Source of the DNA: Variovorax paradoxus
GTDB taxonomy: Bacteria; Pseudomonadota; Gammaproteobacteria; Burkholderiales; Burkholderiaceae_C
Assembly (NCBI RefSeq): GCF_018614875.1
Contig: NZ_JAGGNW010000031.1
Span: forward strand, 62,001 to 126,000
DNA: 64,000 bases
Direction: 5' to 3'
The notes beneath the pieces are model-generated. The model saw only the letters and a list, made by a program, of their open reading frames with translations, was not told the DNA's origin and did not search any database. The first letter of the stretch is position 1. The number at the start of each line of letters is the position of its first letter. Position numbers and translations under genes: made by a program. Positions 9,708 through 19,378 of the stretch are shown here, one piece after another.

Positions 9708-10933
9708 GACCTGTAGTCGGCGTTGATGGTGACGTACTCGTGGCTGAAGTCGCAGGTCCACACGGTCTCGCTGGCCTTGCCGCGGCCCAGGCCGATGCGC
9801 ACCGTGATCTCGCTCTGCTTCATCACGCGCTGGCCGTCTTCCTCGCGGTACGACGGGTTGCGCCCGCCCTTGACGGCCACGTGCACGTCGTCGAGAAACA
9901 AGTCGATGCCGGTCTGGTCGAGGTCTTCGATGCCCGCGTAGCCCACGGCCGCAAGGATGCGGCCGAGGTTCGGGTCGCTGGCATAGAACGCCGTCTTGAC
10001 CAGCGGCGAATGCGCCACCGCATACGCCACCTGCCTGCATTCCGCCGCATCGCGGCCGCCTTCCACCTGGATGGTGATGAACTTGGTGGCGCCTTCGCCG
10101 TCGCGCACGATCGCCTGCGCCAGCTGGCGCGCGACGTTCTGCATGGCTTCGACCAGGGCCTTGCCTTCGGGCGAATCCAGCGAGGTGATGGTGGCGTGCG
10201 CGGCCTTCTGGGTGGCAATGACCACGAAGGAGTCGTTGGTCGAGGTGTCGCCGTCGATGGTCACGCGGTTGAACGAGGCGTCGGCCAGCAACCTGGCCAG
10301 CGGCTGGATCAGGGCCGGGTCGATCTTCGCGTCGGTGGCCATGAAGCCCAGCATGGTCGCCATGTTGGGGCGGATCATGCCGGCGCCCTTGCTGATGCCG
10401 GTGATGCTGACGGTGGCGCCGCCGATCTGAACCTGCTGGCTGAACGCCTTGGGGATCGTGTCGGTGGTCATGATGCCTTCGGCCGCACGTGCCCAGTGGT
10501 TCTCCGAAGCATCGGCCAGCGCGGCAGGCAGGCCGGCTTCGATGCGGTCCACGGGCAGCGGCTCCATGATCACGCCGGTGGAGAACGGCAGGATCTGCTC
10601 GGGCGCGATCTCCAGCTGGCGCGCGAGCGCAATGCAGGTGGAGCGCGTGCGCATCAGGCCGTCTTCGCCGGTGCCGGCGTTGGCGTTGCCCGTATTGATG
10701 ACCATCGCGCGAATGCCGTAGTTGGCCGCCAGGTGGTCGCGGCACACCTGCACCGGTGCCGCACAGAAGCGGTTCTGCGTGAACACGCCGCCGACCGCCG
10801 AGCCTTCGTCGATCAGCACGACGGTCAGGTCCTTGCGGTTGGCCTTGCGCACACCCGCTTCGGCCACGCCGATGCGGACGCCGGGCACCGCGAACAAGGC
10901 GGCAGGATCAGGAGCGGACAGGTTCACGGGCAT
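9704..10933 (-). CDS. argJ: Bifunctional glutamate N-acetyltransferase / ornithine acetyltransferase ArgJ
   Basis: ArgJ transfers acetyl from N-acetylornithine to glutamate, and often also makes N-acetylglutamate from acetyl-CoA, in the cyclic arginine pathway. The 409-residue protein carries the self-cleavage signature [16 protein letters not shown], with the nucleophilic Thr at about residue 193 that becomes the N-terminus of the beta chain. '[13 protein letters not shown]' is another family block. ATG 10933 gives the normal N-terminus. It lies 29 bases downstream of secA and is coupled to the next gene by ATGA. Confidence 0.95.
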   Translation of the reverse strand: MPVNLSAPDPAALFAVPGVRIGVAEAGVRKANRKDLTVVLIDEGSAVGGVFTQNRFCAAPVQVCRDHLAANYGIRAMVINTGNANAGTGEDGLMRTRSTCIALARQLEIAPEQILPFSTGVIMEPLPVDRIEAGLPAALADASENHWARAAEGIMTTDTIPKAFSQQVQIGGATVSITGISKGAGMIRPNMATMLGFMATDAKIDPALIQPLARLLADASFNRVTIDGDTSTNDSFVVIATQKAAHATITSLDSPEGKALVEAMQNVARQLAQAIVRDGEGATKFITIQVEGGRDAAECRQVAYAVAHSPLVKTAFYASDPNLGRILAAVGYAGIEDLDQTGIDLFLDDVHVAVKGGRNPSYREEDGQRVMKQSEITVRIGLGRGKASETVWTCDFSHEYVTINADYRS

Positions 10934-10962
10934 GGCGGGTTCTCTTCTCGGGAGTTTCTGGG

Positions 10963-13755
10963 TCAGCTGAGCTTGCCGTGGCAGTGCTTGTACTTCTTGC
11001 CGCTGCCGCAGGGGCACGGGTCGTTGCGGCCGACGCGGGCAAAAGCCGCGGCTTCGGCGCCGAGCGAGCCGAGCCCCAGCCCCGCAGCCGCGATGCGGCG
11101 CTGGTTTTCCTCGTCGAGGCGCACCTCGACCTCGCCGGTTTCGGTGGGCGCGCTGTAGGTGATGTTCGAGACGTTCTCGCCGCGGCTCTCGAGTGCTTCG
11201 GCGGCTTCCTCGAGCTGCTCGCCCGACTGCACGCGCACCGTCATCAACTGGCGCGTGACTTCGTTCTTGACCGAGTCGAGCAGCTGGCCGAAGAGCTCGA
11301 AGGCCTCGCGCTTGTATTCCTGCTTGGGCTGCTTCTGCGCATAGCCGCGCAGGTGGATGCCCTGGCGCAGGTAGTCGAGCGAGGCCAGGTGCTCGCGCCA
11401 GTGCGTGTCGATGCTCTGCAGCAGCACCATGCGCTCGAACTGGGTGAAGTTTTCCTGGCCGATCAGCGCCACCTTGGCACCAAAGCTGTCGTTGGCGGCC
11501 TTGACCACCTTCTCGACGACGTCGTCGTCGCCCACGGCCTCGGCCGCCTCGATCTCCTTCTTCAGGGGCATGTCGATGCCCCACTCGTTGAAGAGGCTCT
11601 TCTCGAGGGCGTCCAGGTCCCACTGCTCTTCGACCGATTCGCTCGGCACGTACTGGCGCACGAGGTCGGTGAAGCAGCCTTCGCGCAATGCCGCGATCTG
11701 CGCCGTGAGGTCGGCCGCGTCGAGGATGTCGTTGCGCTGCTGGTAGATCACCTTGCGCTGGTCGTTCGACACGTCGTCGTATTCGAGCAGCTGCTTGCGG
11801 ATGTCGAAGTTGCGCGCCTCGACCTTGCGCTGCGCGCTCTCGATGCTGCGCGTGACGATACCGGCCTCGATGGCTTCGCCGTCGGGCATCTTGAGGCGGT
11901 CCATGATCGCCTTCACGCGGTCGCCCGCGAAGATGCGCATCAGCGGATCGTCCAGGCTCAGGTAGAAGCGCGAGGAGCCCGGGTCGCCCTGGCGGCCCGA
12001 GCGGCCGCGCAGCTGGTTGTCGATGCGGCGCGACTCATGGCGCTCGGTCGCGATGATGCGCAGGCCGCCGAGCGACTTGACGAATTCGTGGTCCTTGGTC
12101 CATTCGGCGCGCACGTGCGCGATGTCGGCCTCTTTGGCGGCAGCGTCGCGGCCTTCGTCGTTCTCGATTGCCTCGATCATCTTCTCGATGTTGCCGCCCA
12201 GCACGATGTCGGTGCCGCGGCCGGCCATGTTGGTCGCGATGGTGATCATCTTCGTGCGGCCGGCCTGCGCCACGATGTCGGCTTCGCGCGCATGCTGCTT
12301 GGCGTTGAGCACCTGGTGCGGCAGGTCCTCCTTGGTGAGCAGGCCGTCGATGATCTCGGAGTTCTCGATCGACGAGGTGCCCACCAGCACCGGCTGGCCG
12401 CGCTCGTAGCATTCGCGGATGTCCTGGATGGCCGCTTCGTATTTTTCGCGCGTGGTCTTGTAGACGCGGTCGAGCTGGTCGTCGCGCTTGCTGATGCGAT
12501 TCGGCGGAATGATGACCGTCTCGAGGCCGTAGATTTCCTGGAACTCGTAGGCCTCGGTGTCGGCGGTGCCGGTCATGCCGGCCAGCTTGCCGTACAGGCG
12601 GAAGTAGTTCTGGAAGGTGATGGAAGCGAGCGTCTGGTTCTCGGCCTGGATCTGCACGCCTTCCTTGGCTTCCACGGCCTGGTGCAGGCCGTCGCTCCAG
12701 CGCCGGCCCGTCATGAGGCGGCCGGTGAATTCGTCGACGATCACCACTTCGCCCTGCTGCACCACGTAGTGCTGGTCGCGGTGGTACAGGTGCCGCGCGC
12801 GCAGCGCGGCGTTCAGGTGGTGCATCAGCGTGATGTTGGCCGGGTCGTAGAGCGACGCGCCCTCGGGCAGCAGCTTGAATTCGCCCAGCAGCTGCTCGGC
12901 TTTCTCGTGGCCGTCTTCGGTCAGGAACACCTGATGGGTCTTCTCGTCGACCGTGAAGTCGCCGGGCACCGTGACGCCTTCGCCGGTGCGCGGATCGGCC
13001 TCGCCTTCCTGCTTGGTCAGCAGCGGCACCACCTTGTTGATGGCCAGGTAGAGGTCGGTGTGGTCTTCGGCCTGGCCGCTGATGATCAGCGGCGTGCGGG
13101 CCTCGTCGATCAGGATCGAGTCCACCTCGTCGACAATGGCGTAGTTCAGGCTGCGCTGAACCCGGTCGCCGGGCTCGTACACCATGTTGTCGCGCAGGTA
13201 GTCGAAGCCGTACTCGTTGTTGGTGCCGTAGGTGATGTCGCTGCCGTAGGCCTGCTGCTTTTCCTCGCGCGGCATCTGCGGCAGGTTGATGCCCACCGAC
13301 AGCCCCAGGAAGTTGTACAGGCGCCCCATCCACTGGGCGTCGCGGTTGGCGAGGTAGTCGTTCACCGTGACCACGTGCACGCCCTGGCCCGACAGCGCGT
13401 TCAGGTACACCGGCAGCGTGGCGGTCAGGGTCTTGCCCTCGCCGGTGCGCATTTCGGCGATCTTTCCGTTGTGCAGCGCCATGCCGCCGAGCAGCTGCAC
13501 GTCGAAATGGCGCATCTTCATGACGCGCTTGGAGCCTTCGCGCACAGTGGCGAACGCTTCCGGCAACAGGGCATCGAGGGTTTCGCCCTTGGCGATGCGG
13601 TCCTTGAACTCCTGGGTCTTGGCGCGCAGCCCATCGTCGCTGAGCTTCTCGAATTCGGGTTCGAGCGCATTGATGCGCTCCACCGTCTTGCGATACTGCT
13701 TGAGGAGCCGGTCGTTGCGACTGCCGAAAATCTGGGTCAGGAAGTTGGTTGCCAT
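10963..13755 (-). CDS. secA: Preprotein translocase ATPase SecA
   Basis: Motor ATPase of the Sec pathway, shuttling between cytosol and SecYEG. The 930 residues begin [16 protein letters not shown]. They contain Walker A in [13 protein letters not shown] (about residue 105), the DEAD-like [15 protein letters not shown], '[13 protein letters not shown]' and the C-terminal zinc tail [13 protein letters not shown] used for SecB contact. The length and all motifs look intact. It is transcribed leftward with argJ, and its 5' end faces the DUF721 gene across 194 bases. Confidence 0.97.
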   Translation of the reverse strand: MATNFLTQIFGSRNDRLLKQYRKTVERINALEPEFEKLSDDGLRAKTQEFKDRIAKGETLDALLPEAFATVREGSKRVMKMRHFDVQLLGGMALHNGKIAEMRTGEGKTLTATLPVYLNALSGQGVHVVTVNDYLANRDAQWMGRLYNFLGLSVGINLPQMPREEKQQAYGSDITYGTNNEYGFDYLRDNMVYEPGDRVQRSLNYAIVDEVDSILIDEARTPLIISGQAEDHTDLYLAINKVVPLLTKQEGEADPRTGEGVTVPGDFTVDEKTHQVFLTEDGHEKAEQLLGEFKLLPEGASLYDPANITLMHHLNAALRARHLYHRDQHYVVQQGEVVIVDEFTGRLMTGRRWSDGLHQAVEAKEGVQIQAENQTLASITFQNYFRLYGKLAGMTGTADTEAYEFQEIYGLETVIIPPNRISKRDDQLDRVYKTTREKYEAAIQDIRECYERGQPVLVGTSSIENSEIIDGLLTKEDLPHQVLNAKQHAREADIVAQAGRTKMITIATNMAGRGTDIVLGGNIEKMIEAIENDEGRDAAAKEADIAHVRAEWTKDHEFVKSLGGLRIIATERHESRRIDNQLRGRSGRQGDPGSSRFYLSLDDPLMRIFAGDRVKAIMDRLKMPDGEAIEAGIVTRSIESAQRKVEARNFDIRKQLLEYDDVSNDQRKVIYQQRNDILDAADLTAQIAALREGCFTDLVRQYVPSESVEEQWDLDALEKSLFNEWGIDMPLKKEIEAAEAVGDDDVVEKVVKAANDSFGAKVALIGQENFTQFERMVLLQSIDTHWREHLASLDYLRQGIHLRGYAQKQPKQEYKREAFELFGQLLDSVKNEVTRQLMTVRVQSGEQLEEAAEALESRGENVSNITYSAPTETGEVEVRLDEENQRRIAAAGLGLGSLGAEAAAFARVGRNDPCPCGSGKKYKHCHGKLS

Positions 13756-13949
13756 TGGCGTGGAGATGGGCGGGCACCTGACACGACAGGCACTGCGACC
13801 GGATTCCCTAAGATATGGTGAAAGCAGTTGGGCGCACCTTCTTCGAATGCAAGCTCCGAAGAAAGCTAGCGGCTCCAGACCGGATCTGCCGGCGCAAGCG
13901 TCGGCAAACCGCGCATTTTAGCTGTCTTGTTCCCCCCTCCGGATTACCC

Positions 13950-14258
13950 ATGAATCGCCGCTCCGTCCCCCCTTTCACGTTGCAGCAGGCCGCCGAGGGC
14001 TCGCCCACCCTGGCGAGCCTGATTGCCCGCGCGCGCGACGCGAACGATCGGCTGCGGGCGGTCGAGGGACTGATCCCGCCGGCCATGCGCCCCGCCGTCC
14101 AGGCCGGCCCGGCCGAAGGGGACGTGTGGTGCCTGCTGGTCAACGGCAGCGCCGCGGCCGCCAAGCTGCGCCAGCTGTCGCCGATGCTGGTCACCCGGCT
14201 GCGCAACCAGGGTTGGGACGTGAACACGATCCGGATCAAGGTGCAATCCGGGCGCTGA
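13950..14258 (+). CDS. DUF721-family protein
   Basis: A 102-residue protein related to DUF721 proteins, which are often found next to secA in betaproteobacteria; the function is unproven. ATG 13950 (MNRRSVPPFTLQQA) is preferred over the longer frame from 13815 because the upstream part is Arg/Cys-rich and overlaps the secA promoter space. The C-terminal part (WCLLVNGSAAAAKLRQL...) corresponds to the family core. It is divergent from secA and convergent with the Bug receptor gene. Confidence 0.75.
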   Translation: MNRRSVPPFTLQQAAEGSPTLASLIARARDANDRLRAVEGLIPPAMRPAVQAGPAEGDVWCLLVNGSAAAAKLRQLSPMLVTRLRNQGWDVNTIRIKVQSGR

Positions 14259-14309
14259 ACGGGAAACGACGGCCGGCCCGCAAAACGGCCCGGTCCATCG
14301 GAGCCCGGC

Positions 14310-15296
14310 CTATTGCGGCTGCAGCCCGATGTCGTGCGCCACCTTCTGCCAGCGTTCGGCCTCCGAGCGCATGAAAGCCCGCAGCTCGCCCGTGGTGGAG
14401 CCCTTCAACTGCACGCCGAGCACCGCCATGCGCTCCTTCACCGACGGATGGCCGAGCGCCGCGATGGCCTCGCGCCGCAGCCGCTCGATCACCTCCAGCG
14501 GCGTGGTGGCGGGCGCCACCATGGCCCACCACTGGTCGATCTCCATGCCCTTGAGCCCGCTCTCCGCGAGGCCAGGCACATCCCCAAGGCCCGGAATGCC
14601 CACGCGCTGCGCGCTCGTCACCAGCAGCGGGCGGATCCGGCGGGCGCCCAGCAGGCTGGAACCGCTGGCCAGTGTCGCGAAGTGCCCTGCCACCGTGCCC
14701 GCCGCCACGTCGGTGAGCGCCGGCGCCGAGCCGCGATAGGGAACCATGTTGAAGCCGATCTTCGTGCGGCTCGCCAGCAGTTCGGCCGCCAGGTGGCTCA
14801 CCGTGCCGGCGCCGCTGTGCGCGATGGCCGGCGGCATCGGCCGAGCGGCCGCCGTCTTGATGAAGGTCTTGAAATCCCGGCTGTCGTCGTCCATGCCGGC
14901 AAAGAAGACCAGGGGCGAAGTGCCGATCATCGTCACCGGCGTGAAGTCGCGCAGCAGGTCGTAGGGCAAGCGCGCCGTCACCGCGGGCGCAATGGCATGC
15001 GGCAACTCGACGATGGCCAGCGTGTAGCCGTCTGGCGCGGCCTTGGCCGCCGCCTCGGTGCCGATCTGGCCGGCGGCGCCGGGCCGGTTGTCGACGATCA
15101 CCGAGCTGCCGATGGTCTGGCTCATGCGCTGCGCCATGGCGCGCGCAATGGCGTCGGTGCTTCCGCCGGCGGCCCACGGCACGATCAGCTTGATCGGCCT
15201 GTCGGGAAAGGCCGCCCAGGCGCGCTGCGCCGCGGTGGCGATGAGTGCGGCCGAACCGGCGGCCAGGAAGGCGCGGCGTTGCATTCTTGCTTGCAT
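14310..15296 (-). CDS. Bug-family (TctC-type) tripartite tricarboxylate-like periplasmic receptor
   Basis: Extracytoplasmic solute receptor of the Bug family, which is greatly expanded in Comamonadaceae. It is exported by an N-terminal signal (RRAFLAAGSAALIATAAQ...) with a Tat-like RR. The family entry motif 'RPIKLIVPWAAGGSTDAIAR' is followed by IVDNRPGAAGQIG. Its 328 residues match the family. No membrane partners (TctA/TctB) are nearby, as is usual for orphan Bug proteins. It follows the PLP-enzyme gene by 31 bases, so the pair is probably one transcript whose solute may relate to that enzyme. The start could also be Met at 15284. Confidence 0.9.
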   Translation of the reverse strand: MQARMQRRAFLAAGSAALIATAAQRAWAAFPDRPIKLIVPWAAGGSTDAIARAMAQRMSQTIGSSVIVDNRPGAAGQIGTEAAAKAAPDGYTLAIVELPHAIAPAVTARLPYDLLRDFTPVTMIGTSPLVFFAGMDDDSRDFKTFIKTAAARPMPPAIAHSGAGTVSHLAAELLASRTKIGFNMVPYRGSAPALTDVAAGTVAGHFATLASGSSLLGARRIRPLLVTSAQRVGIPGLGDVPGLAESGLKGMEIDQWWAMVAPATTPLEVIERLRREAIAALGHPSVKERMAVLGVQLKGSTTGELRAFMRSEAERWQKVAHDIGLQPQ

Positions 15297-15327
15297 GGTT
15301 TCGATTCCTTCTGGTGGGCTCGGGGGT

Positions 15328-16590
15328 TCAGGCGGCCTGCTGGTCGGGCCAGCTCGGGTCGCGCGAGGCGTTGGCGGTGAGCATCAGCACCACGTGGGCG
15401 TCGCCGGCAATGGCATTGCTTTCGCGCAGCTGGCGCAGCGCGTCCAGTCCGGCCGCCGCGCACAGTTCGGCGCTCACGCCGGCCGCCGTGAGCTTTCGCC
15501 GGGCCGCGCGGGCCTGGTCGTCGCCCACCACCACCGCGCCGCCGCCCGAGGCGACGGCGGCCTGCCACTGCAGCAAGGTCACGGTCGACCCGGCGGTGGA
15601 AAACTGCGCGGTGTGGCCGGGATAGGTGCCGTCGAGCGCGCCGCCCGCCAGCACGCGGGAGAGGCGCGCAAAAGGCTCCACCAGCCAGAGCCGCGGCAGG
15701 CGCGCAATGCGTCCGGCGGCCAGCAGGTCGCGAAAGCCGGCATAGATGCCCCAGGCCAGATCGCCGCGCGCCGTGGGAATCACGATGTGATCGGGCAGGC
15801 CGCCTTCGGCCAGGCACTCCAGGGCAATGGGCTTGTAGCCCTCGATCGCCAGCGGCGCGCTGCCCAAGGCTGGCAAGCGGTAGTTGGTCAGCGCGAAATA
15901 GCCTGGATGCTGCGAGCGCTCTCGCACGAAAGCCCAGCGGCCGGCGTTGTCGGCAAAGGTGTAGCGCCGGGCGCCGAGGGCGTCGAGCTGCCGCGCATAG
16001 GCGGCAGGCAGGCCTTCGTAGGTTGCCACCTCGCAGCCCAGGCCCGCGGCCCATGCATAGTGCGCCGCCGAGATCGCTGCATTGCCCGAAGAGGCCAGCA
16101 CCAACGTGTGGGCACCGAAATCCAGCGCCTGGGCCACGCCTACCGCGCTCATGCGGTCCTTGTGGGAGCCCGTGGGGTTGCACGATTCGTCCTTGAGCGC
16201 GAGGCGCGCCACGCCGAACTGGCGCGCCAGCTCCGGCATGTCCGCGAGCGGCGTGCGGCCCTCGCCCAGCGTGAAGCCGGGCGCGTAGGGCATGGGCAAG
16301 GGGCTGCCGCTGTCGGGCAGGTAGCTGGCGCACAAGCCGACGTGAATGCCCATGCCGCGGCAGGCGGGGCAGCCATCGTTGGCCAATGCGAGCGGATACG
16401 GGGCATCGCAGCGCAGGCACCGAAGGCCTTGCAGGCGAGGGTTTCTCGCCGGGTGCGGCGCGCGGACACGGGCAGTGCCCGGCGGATCGGCCGATGGGTC
16501 GGGAAGCGGGGCGAACTTGAAGTCCGGAACGGGCGCAGGTGTGTTCACAGGTGGTCTTGGCTGGGAAAGTCGTGCCCAAATCTTAGGCAT
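15328..16590 (-). CDS. PLP-dependent threonine synthase-like lyase
   Basis: A 420-residue fold-type II PLP enzyme related to threonine synthase and to serine/threonine dehydratases. An N-terminal zinc ribbon has CLRC and CPAC pairs. The cofactor lysine is in NPTGSHKDRM, and SSGNAAISAAHYA is the phosphate/substrate loop. A glycine-rich GGGAVVVGDD lies towards the end. Divergence from a LysR gene and cotranscription with a Bug receptor suggest use of an imported amino acid or related compound rather than housekeeping threonine synthesis. The reaction is not certain. The start at 16590 leaves 53 bases to the LysR gene. Confidence 0.78.
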   Translation of the reverse strand: MPKIWARLSQPRPPVNTPAPVPDFKFAPLPDPSADPPGTARVRAPHPARNPRLQGLRCLRCDAPYPLALANDGCPACRGMGIHVGLCASYLPDSGSPLPMPYAPGFTLGEGRTPLADMPELARQFGVARLALKDESCNPTGSHKDRMSAVGVAQALDFGAHTLVLASSGNAAISAAHYAWAAGLGCEVATYEGLPAAYARQLDALGARRYTFADNAGRWAFVRERSQHPGYFALTNYRLPALGSAPLAIEGYKPIALECLAEGGLPDHIVIPTARGDLAWGIYAGFRDLLAAGRIARLPRLWLVEPFARLSRVLAGGALDGTYPGHTAQFSTAGSTVTLLQWQAAVASGGGAVVVGDDQARAARRKLTAAGVSAELCAAAGLDALRQLRESNAIAGDAHVVLMLTANASRDPSWPDQQAA

Positions 16591-16610
16591 CCGGAAATAA
16601 AATCATCTGG

Positions 16611-16642
16611 CTTGAAATACTCAAGCGATAAGAAAACTTATC
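16611..16642. promoter_or_regulatory. Two palindromes in the LysR / PLP-enzyme intergenic region
   Basis: The 53-base gap between the divergent genes holds CTTGA-N5-TCAAG (16611-16625), which contains a T-N11-A LysR-type box, and GATAAG-AAAA-CTTATC (16627-16642) ending just before the LysR ATG. These are likely operator sites for the adjacent LysR protein, a prediction from position and symmetry only. Confidence 0.6.
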
Positions 16643-16643
16643 G

Positions 16644-17564
16644 ATGCGCTTCACCGAAATAGAGACGTTCCGGGCCCTGATGCGCGCCGGCTCCACCCGC
16701 AAGGCCGCGGCGCTGCTGCATGTGACGCAGCCCGCCATCAGCCAGTCGCTCAAGCGGCTCGAGGCGCAGGCCGGCCTGCTCCTGTTCCAGCGCACCGGCG
16801 GGCGGCTGGTGCCCACGCCCGAGGCGCGCGCGCTGTGGACCGAGGTGGAGCGCGTCTTCATCGGCATGGAAGCCATCGAGCACCGCATGCGCAGCCTGCG
16901 CGACTTCGGCACCAACCAGCTCGAGCTCAGCTGCTATCCGGCCTTCGGCCTCGGCTTCATGCCGCGGGCGCTGGAACGCCTGAAGGCGCAGCGCGGCGAC
17001 AGCCCCTGGCCGCAGGTGTCGCTGCAGGTGCTCAGCTCCAAGGACGTGCGCGACCGCGTGGCGAAGGGCGTCTCCGACTTCGGGCTGATGGCCGACGAAC
17101 TGCCGCTCGAAGGCATCGACCACTCGACCTTCGCGCGGTTTCCCGGCGTGGTGGTGATGCCGCAGGGCCATGCGCTGGCGCGCTTCAAGCGCGTGGAGCC
17201 GGAGCAGCTCGCACAAGTGCCGTTCCTGGCCCTGAATCCGGAGGACCCTTCGCACCGCGGGCTCGAAGCCGCACTCGCCGAGCGCGGCGCGGCGCTTCGG
17301 GTGATGGTGCAGACGCCCTACGCGGCCAGCGTGTGCGAAATGGCCGTGCGCGGCCTGGGCGTGGGGCTGGTCAATCCGATCACCGCGCTCGACTACGCGG
17401 AACGCGGCCTCGTGGTGCGCCGGCTCTCGGTCGATGTGTTCTTTTCGTGCGTGCTGGCCCTGCCCGCAGGCAAGGTGCTGTCCACCACCGCGCGCGACTT
17501 TCTTTCGCTCATGCGCCGGCAACTGGCGGAAGACGAAAAGCGCATTCAGCGCTACCTGCGCTGA
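16644..17564 (+). CDS. LysR-family transcriptional regulator
   Basis: A 306-residue LysR-type regulator. The N-terminal winged helix has the family pattern MRFTEIETFRALM...KAAALLHVTQPAISQSLKRLE, and the effector-binding domain occupies residues from about 90 to 295. It is divergent from the PLP-enzyme/Bug receptor pair with two palindromes in between, so it most likely controls that pair and itself. The inducer is unknown. Confidence 0.92.
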   Translation: MRFTEIETFRALMRAGSTRKAAALLHVTQPAISQSLKRLEAQAGLLLFQRTGGRLVPTPEARALWTEVERVFIGMEAIEHRMRSLRDFGTNQLELSCYPAFGLGFMPRALERLKAQRGDSPWPQVSLQVLSSKDVRDRVAKGVSDFGLMADELPLEGIDHSTFARFPGVVVMPQGHALARFKRVEPEQLAQVPFLALNPEDPSHRGLEAALAERGAALRVMVQTPYAASVCEMAVRGLGVGLVNPITALDYAERGLVVRRLSVDVFFSCVLALPAGKVLSTTARDFLSLMRRQLAEDEKRIQRYLR

Positions 17565-17576
17565 TTGCGCAGCGGC

Positions 17577-18290
17577 CTACTTCCAGGAGAACTCGTGGTT
17601 CAGGCCCACGACGAAGCCGCGCACGCCCTGCGGTCCCGTTCTCGAGGCGCTGACGTCCAAGCTGATCAGCGGCGTGAGGCTGAAACGGCCGCCGACGCGC
17701 GAGGTCCAGACACCCGACGCGCGGCTGCGCTCCGCGATGAGCGAAAGCTTGTCGTCGAGCGCCCACTCCGCCGCCAGCCCGCCGCGCGGCGTGCGAGCGC
17801 CCGTGCCGGTGGCCCAGTCGGCGCCGAGGTTGGCGTGAATCTGCAGGCTGCCCGCCGGGCGCCACGTGACCGGCAGCACGAACTGACCGCCCGCACGGCC
17901 GCCGCGCGTCAGGTCGAACACGGCACCGAGCGACAGCGCCGCGCTCAGCGGTGCATCGGCCGCCGGTCCGAAGAAGTTCCATTTGAGCTGCGGGCCCGCG
18001 ATGACCGAATGCGCGCCCTGCGCCGAAAGCCGGTCGATGTTGAGGCCCAGCTCGACCGGCCCGACACGGCAGGATGGGCCGAGGTGCAGCCCGGTGGTCG
18101 CCGGCTCGGCGCCGGTGCGCCCCCACCAGGCTTCGTACTGGCACTGCCCTGCATCGAGCATGCCGGCGTCGTCGATGTCGAAATGCCCTGCGGCCTGGGC
18201 GCCCGCACTCGCCAGAGCGCAGGCGGCCGCGGGCAGCCAGGCAGGTTGCGGCCATCGAATCGTTGTTGTTCTGCGTGTGTTCTTTTTCAT
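17577..18290 (-). CDS. Outer-membrane beta-barrel-like protein, unassigned
   Basis: A 237-residue secreted protein. ATG 18290 (MKKNTRR) is followed by a hydrophobic stretch ending ASAGAQAAG, a plausible signal peptide; another in-frame Met lies at 18299. The mature part alternates polar and hydrophobic residues (FDIDDAGMLDAGQCQYEAWW, LGLNIDRLSAQG) and ends in strand-like FVVGLNHEFSWK. This suggests a small outer-membrane barrel, as in proteins annotated loosely as 'transporter'. I do not recognise a specific family. It lies downstream of the permease-kinase and its response regulator on the same strand, so it may belong to that output. Confidence 0.6.
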   Translation of the reverse strand: MKKNTRRTTTIRWPQPAWLPAAACALASAGAQAAGHFDIDDAGMLDAGQCQYEAWWGRTGAEPATTGLHLGPSCRVGPVELGLNIDRLSAQGAHSVIAGPQLKWNFFGPAADAPLSAALSLGAVFDLTRGGRAGGQFVLPVTWRPAGSLQIHANLGADWATGTGARTPRGGLAAEWALDDKLSLIAERSRASGVWTSRVGGRFSLTPLISLDVSASRTGPQGVRGFVVGLNHEFSWK

Positions 18291-18367
18291 CGCCAGCATC
18301 CGAAGACACGGGCATTCTAGGGATGGCGAAAGTCGCCGCGGCGGCGCGGCGCCCGTGCGACAGATCC

Positions 18368-19372
<1,005 letters not shown>

Positions 19373-19378
19373 CTTTTG

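Noticed and set aside
10978-13821. A 947-codon plus-strand frame opposite secA
   Set aside because: It mirrors secA codons and has no recognisable domain.
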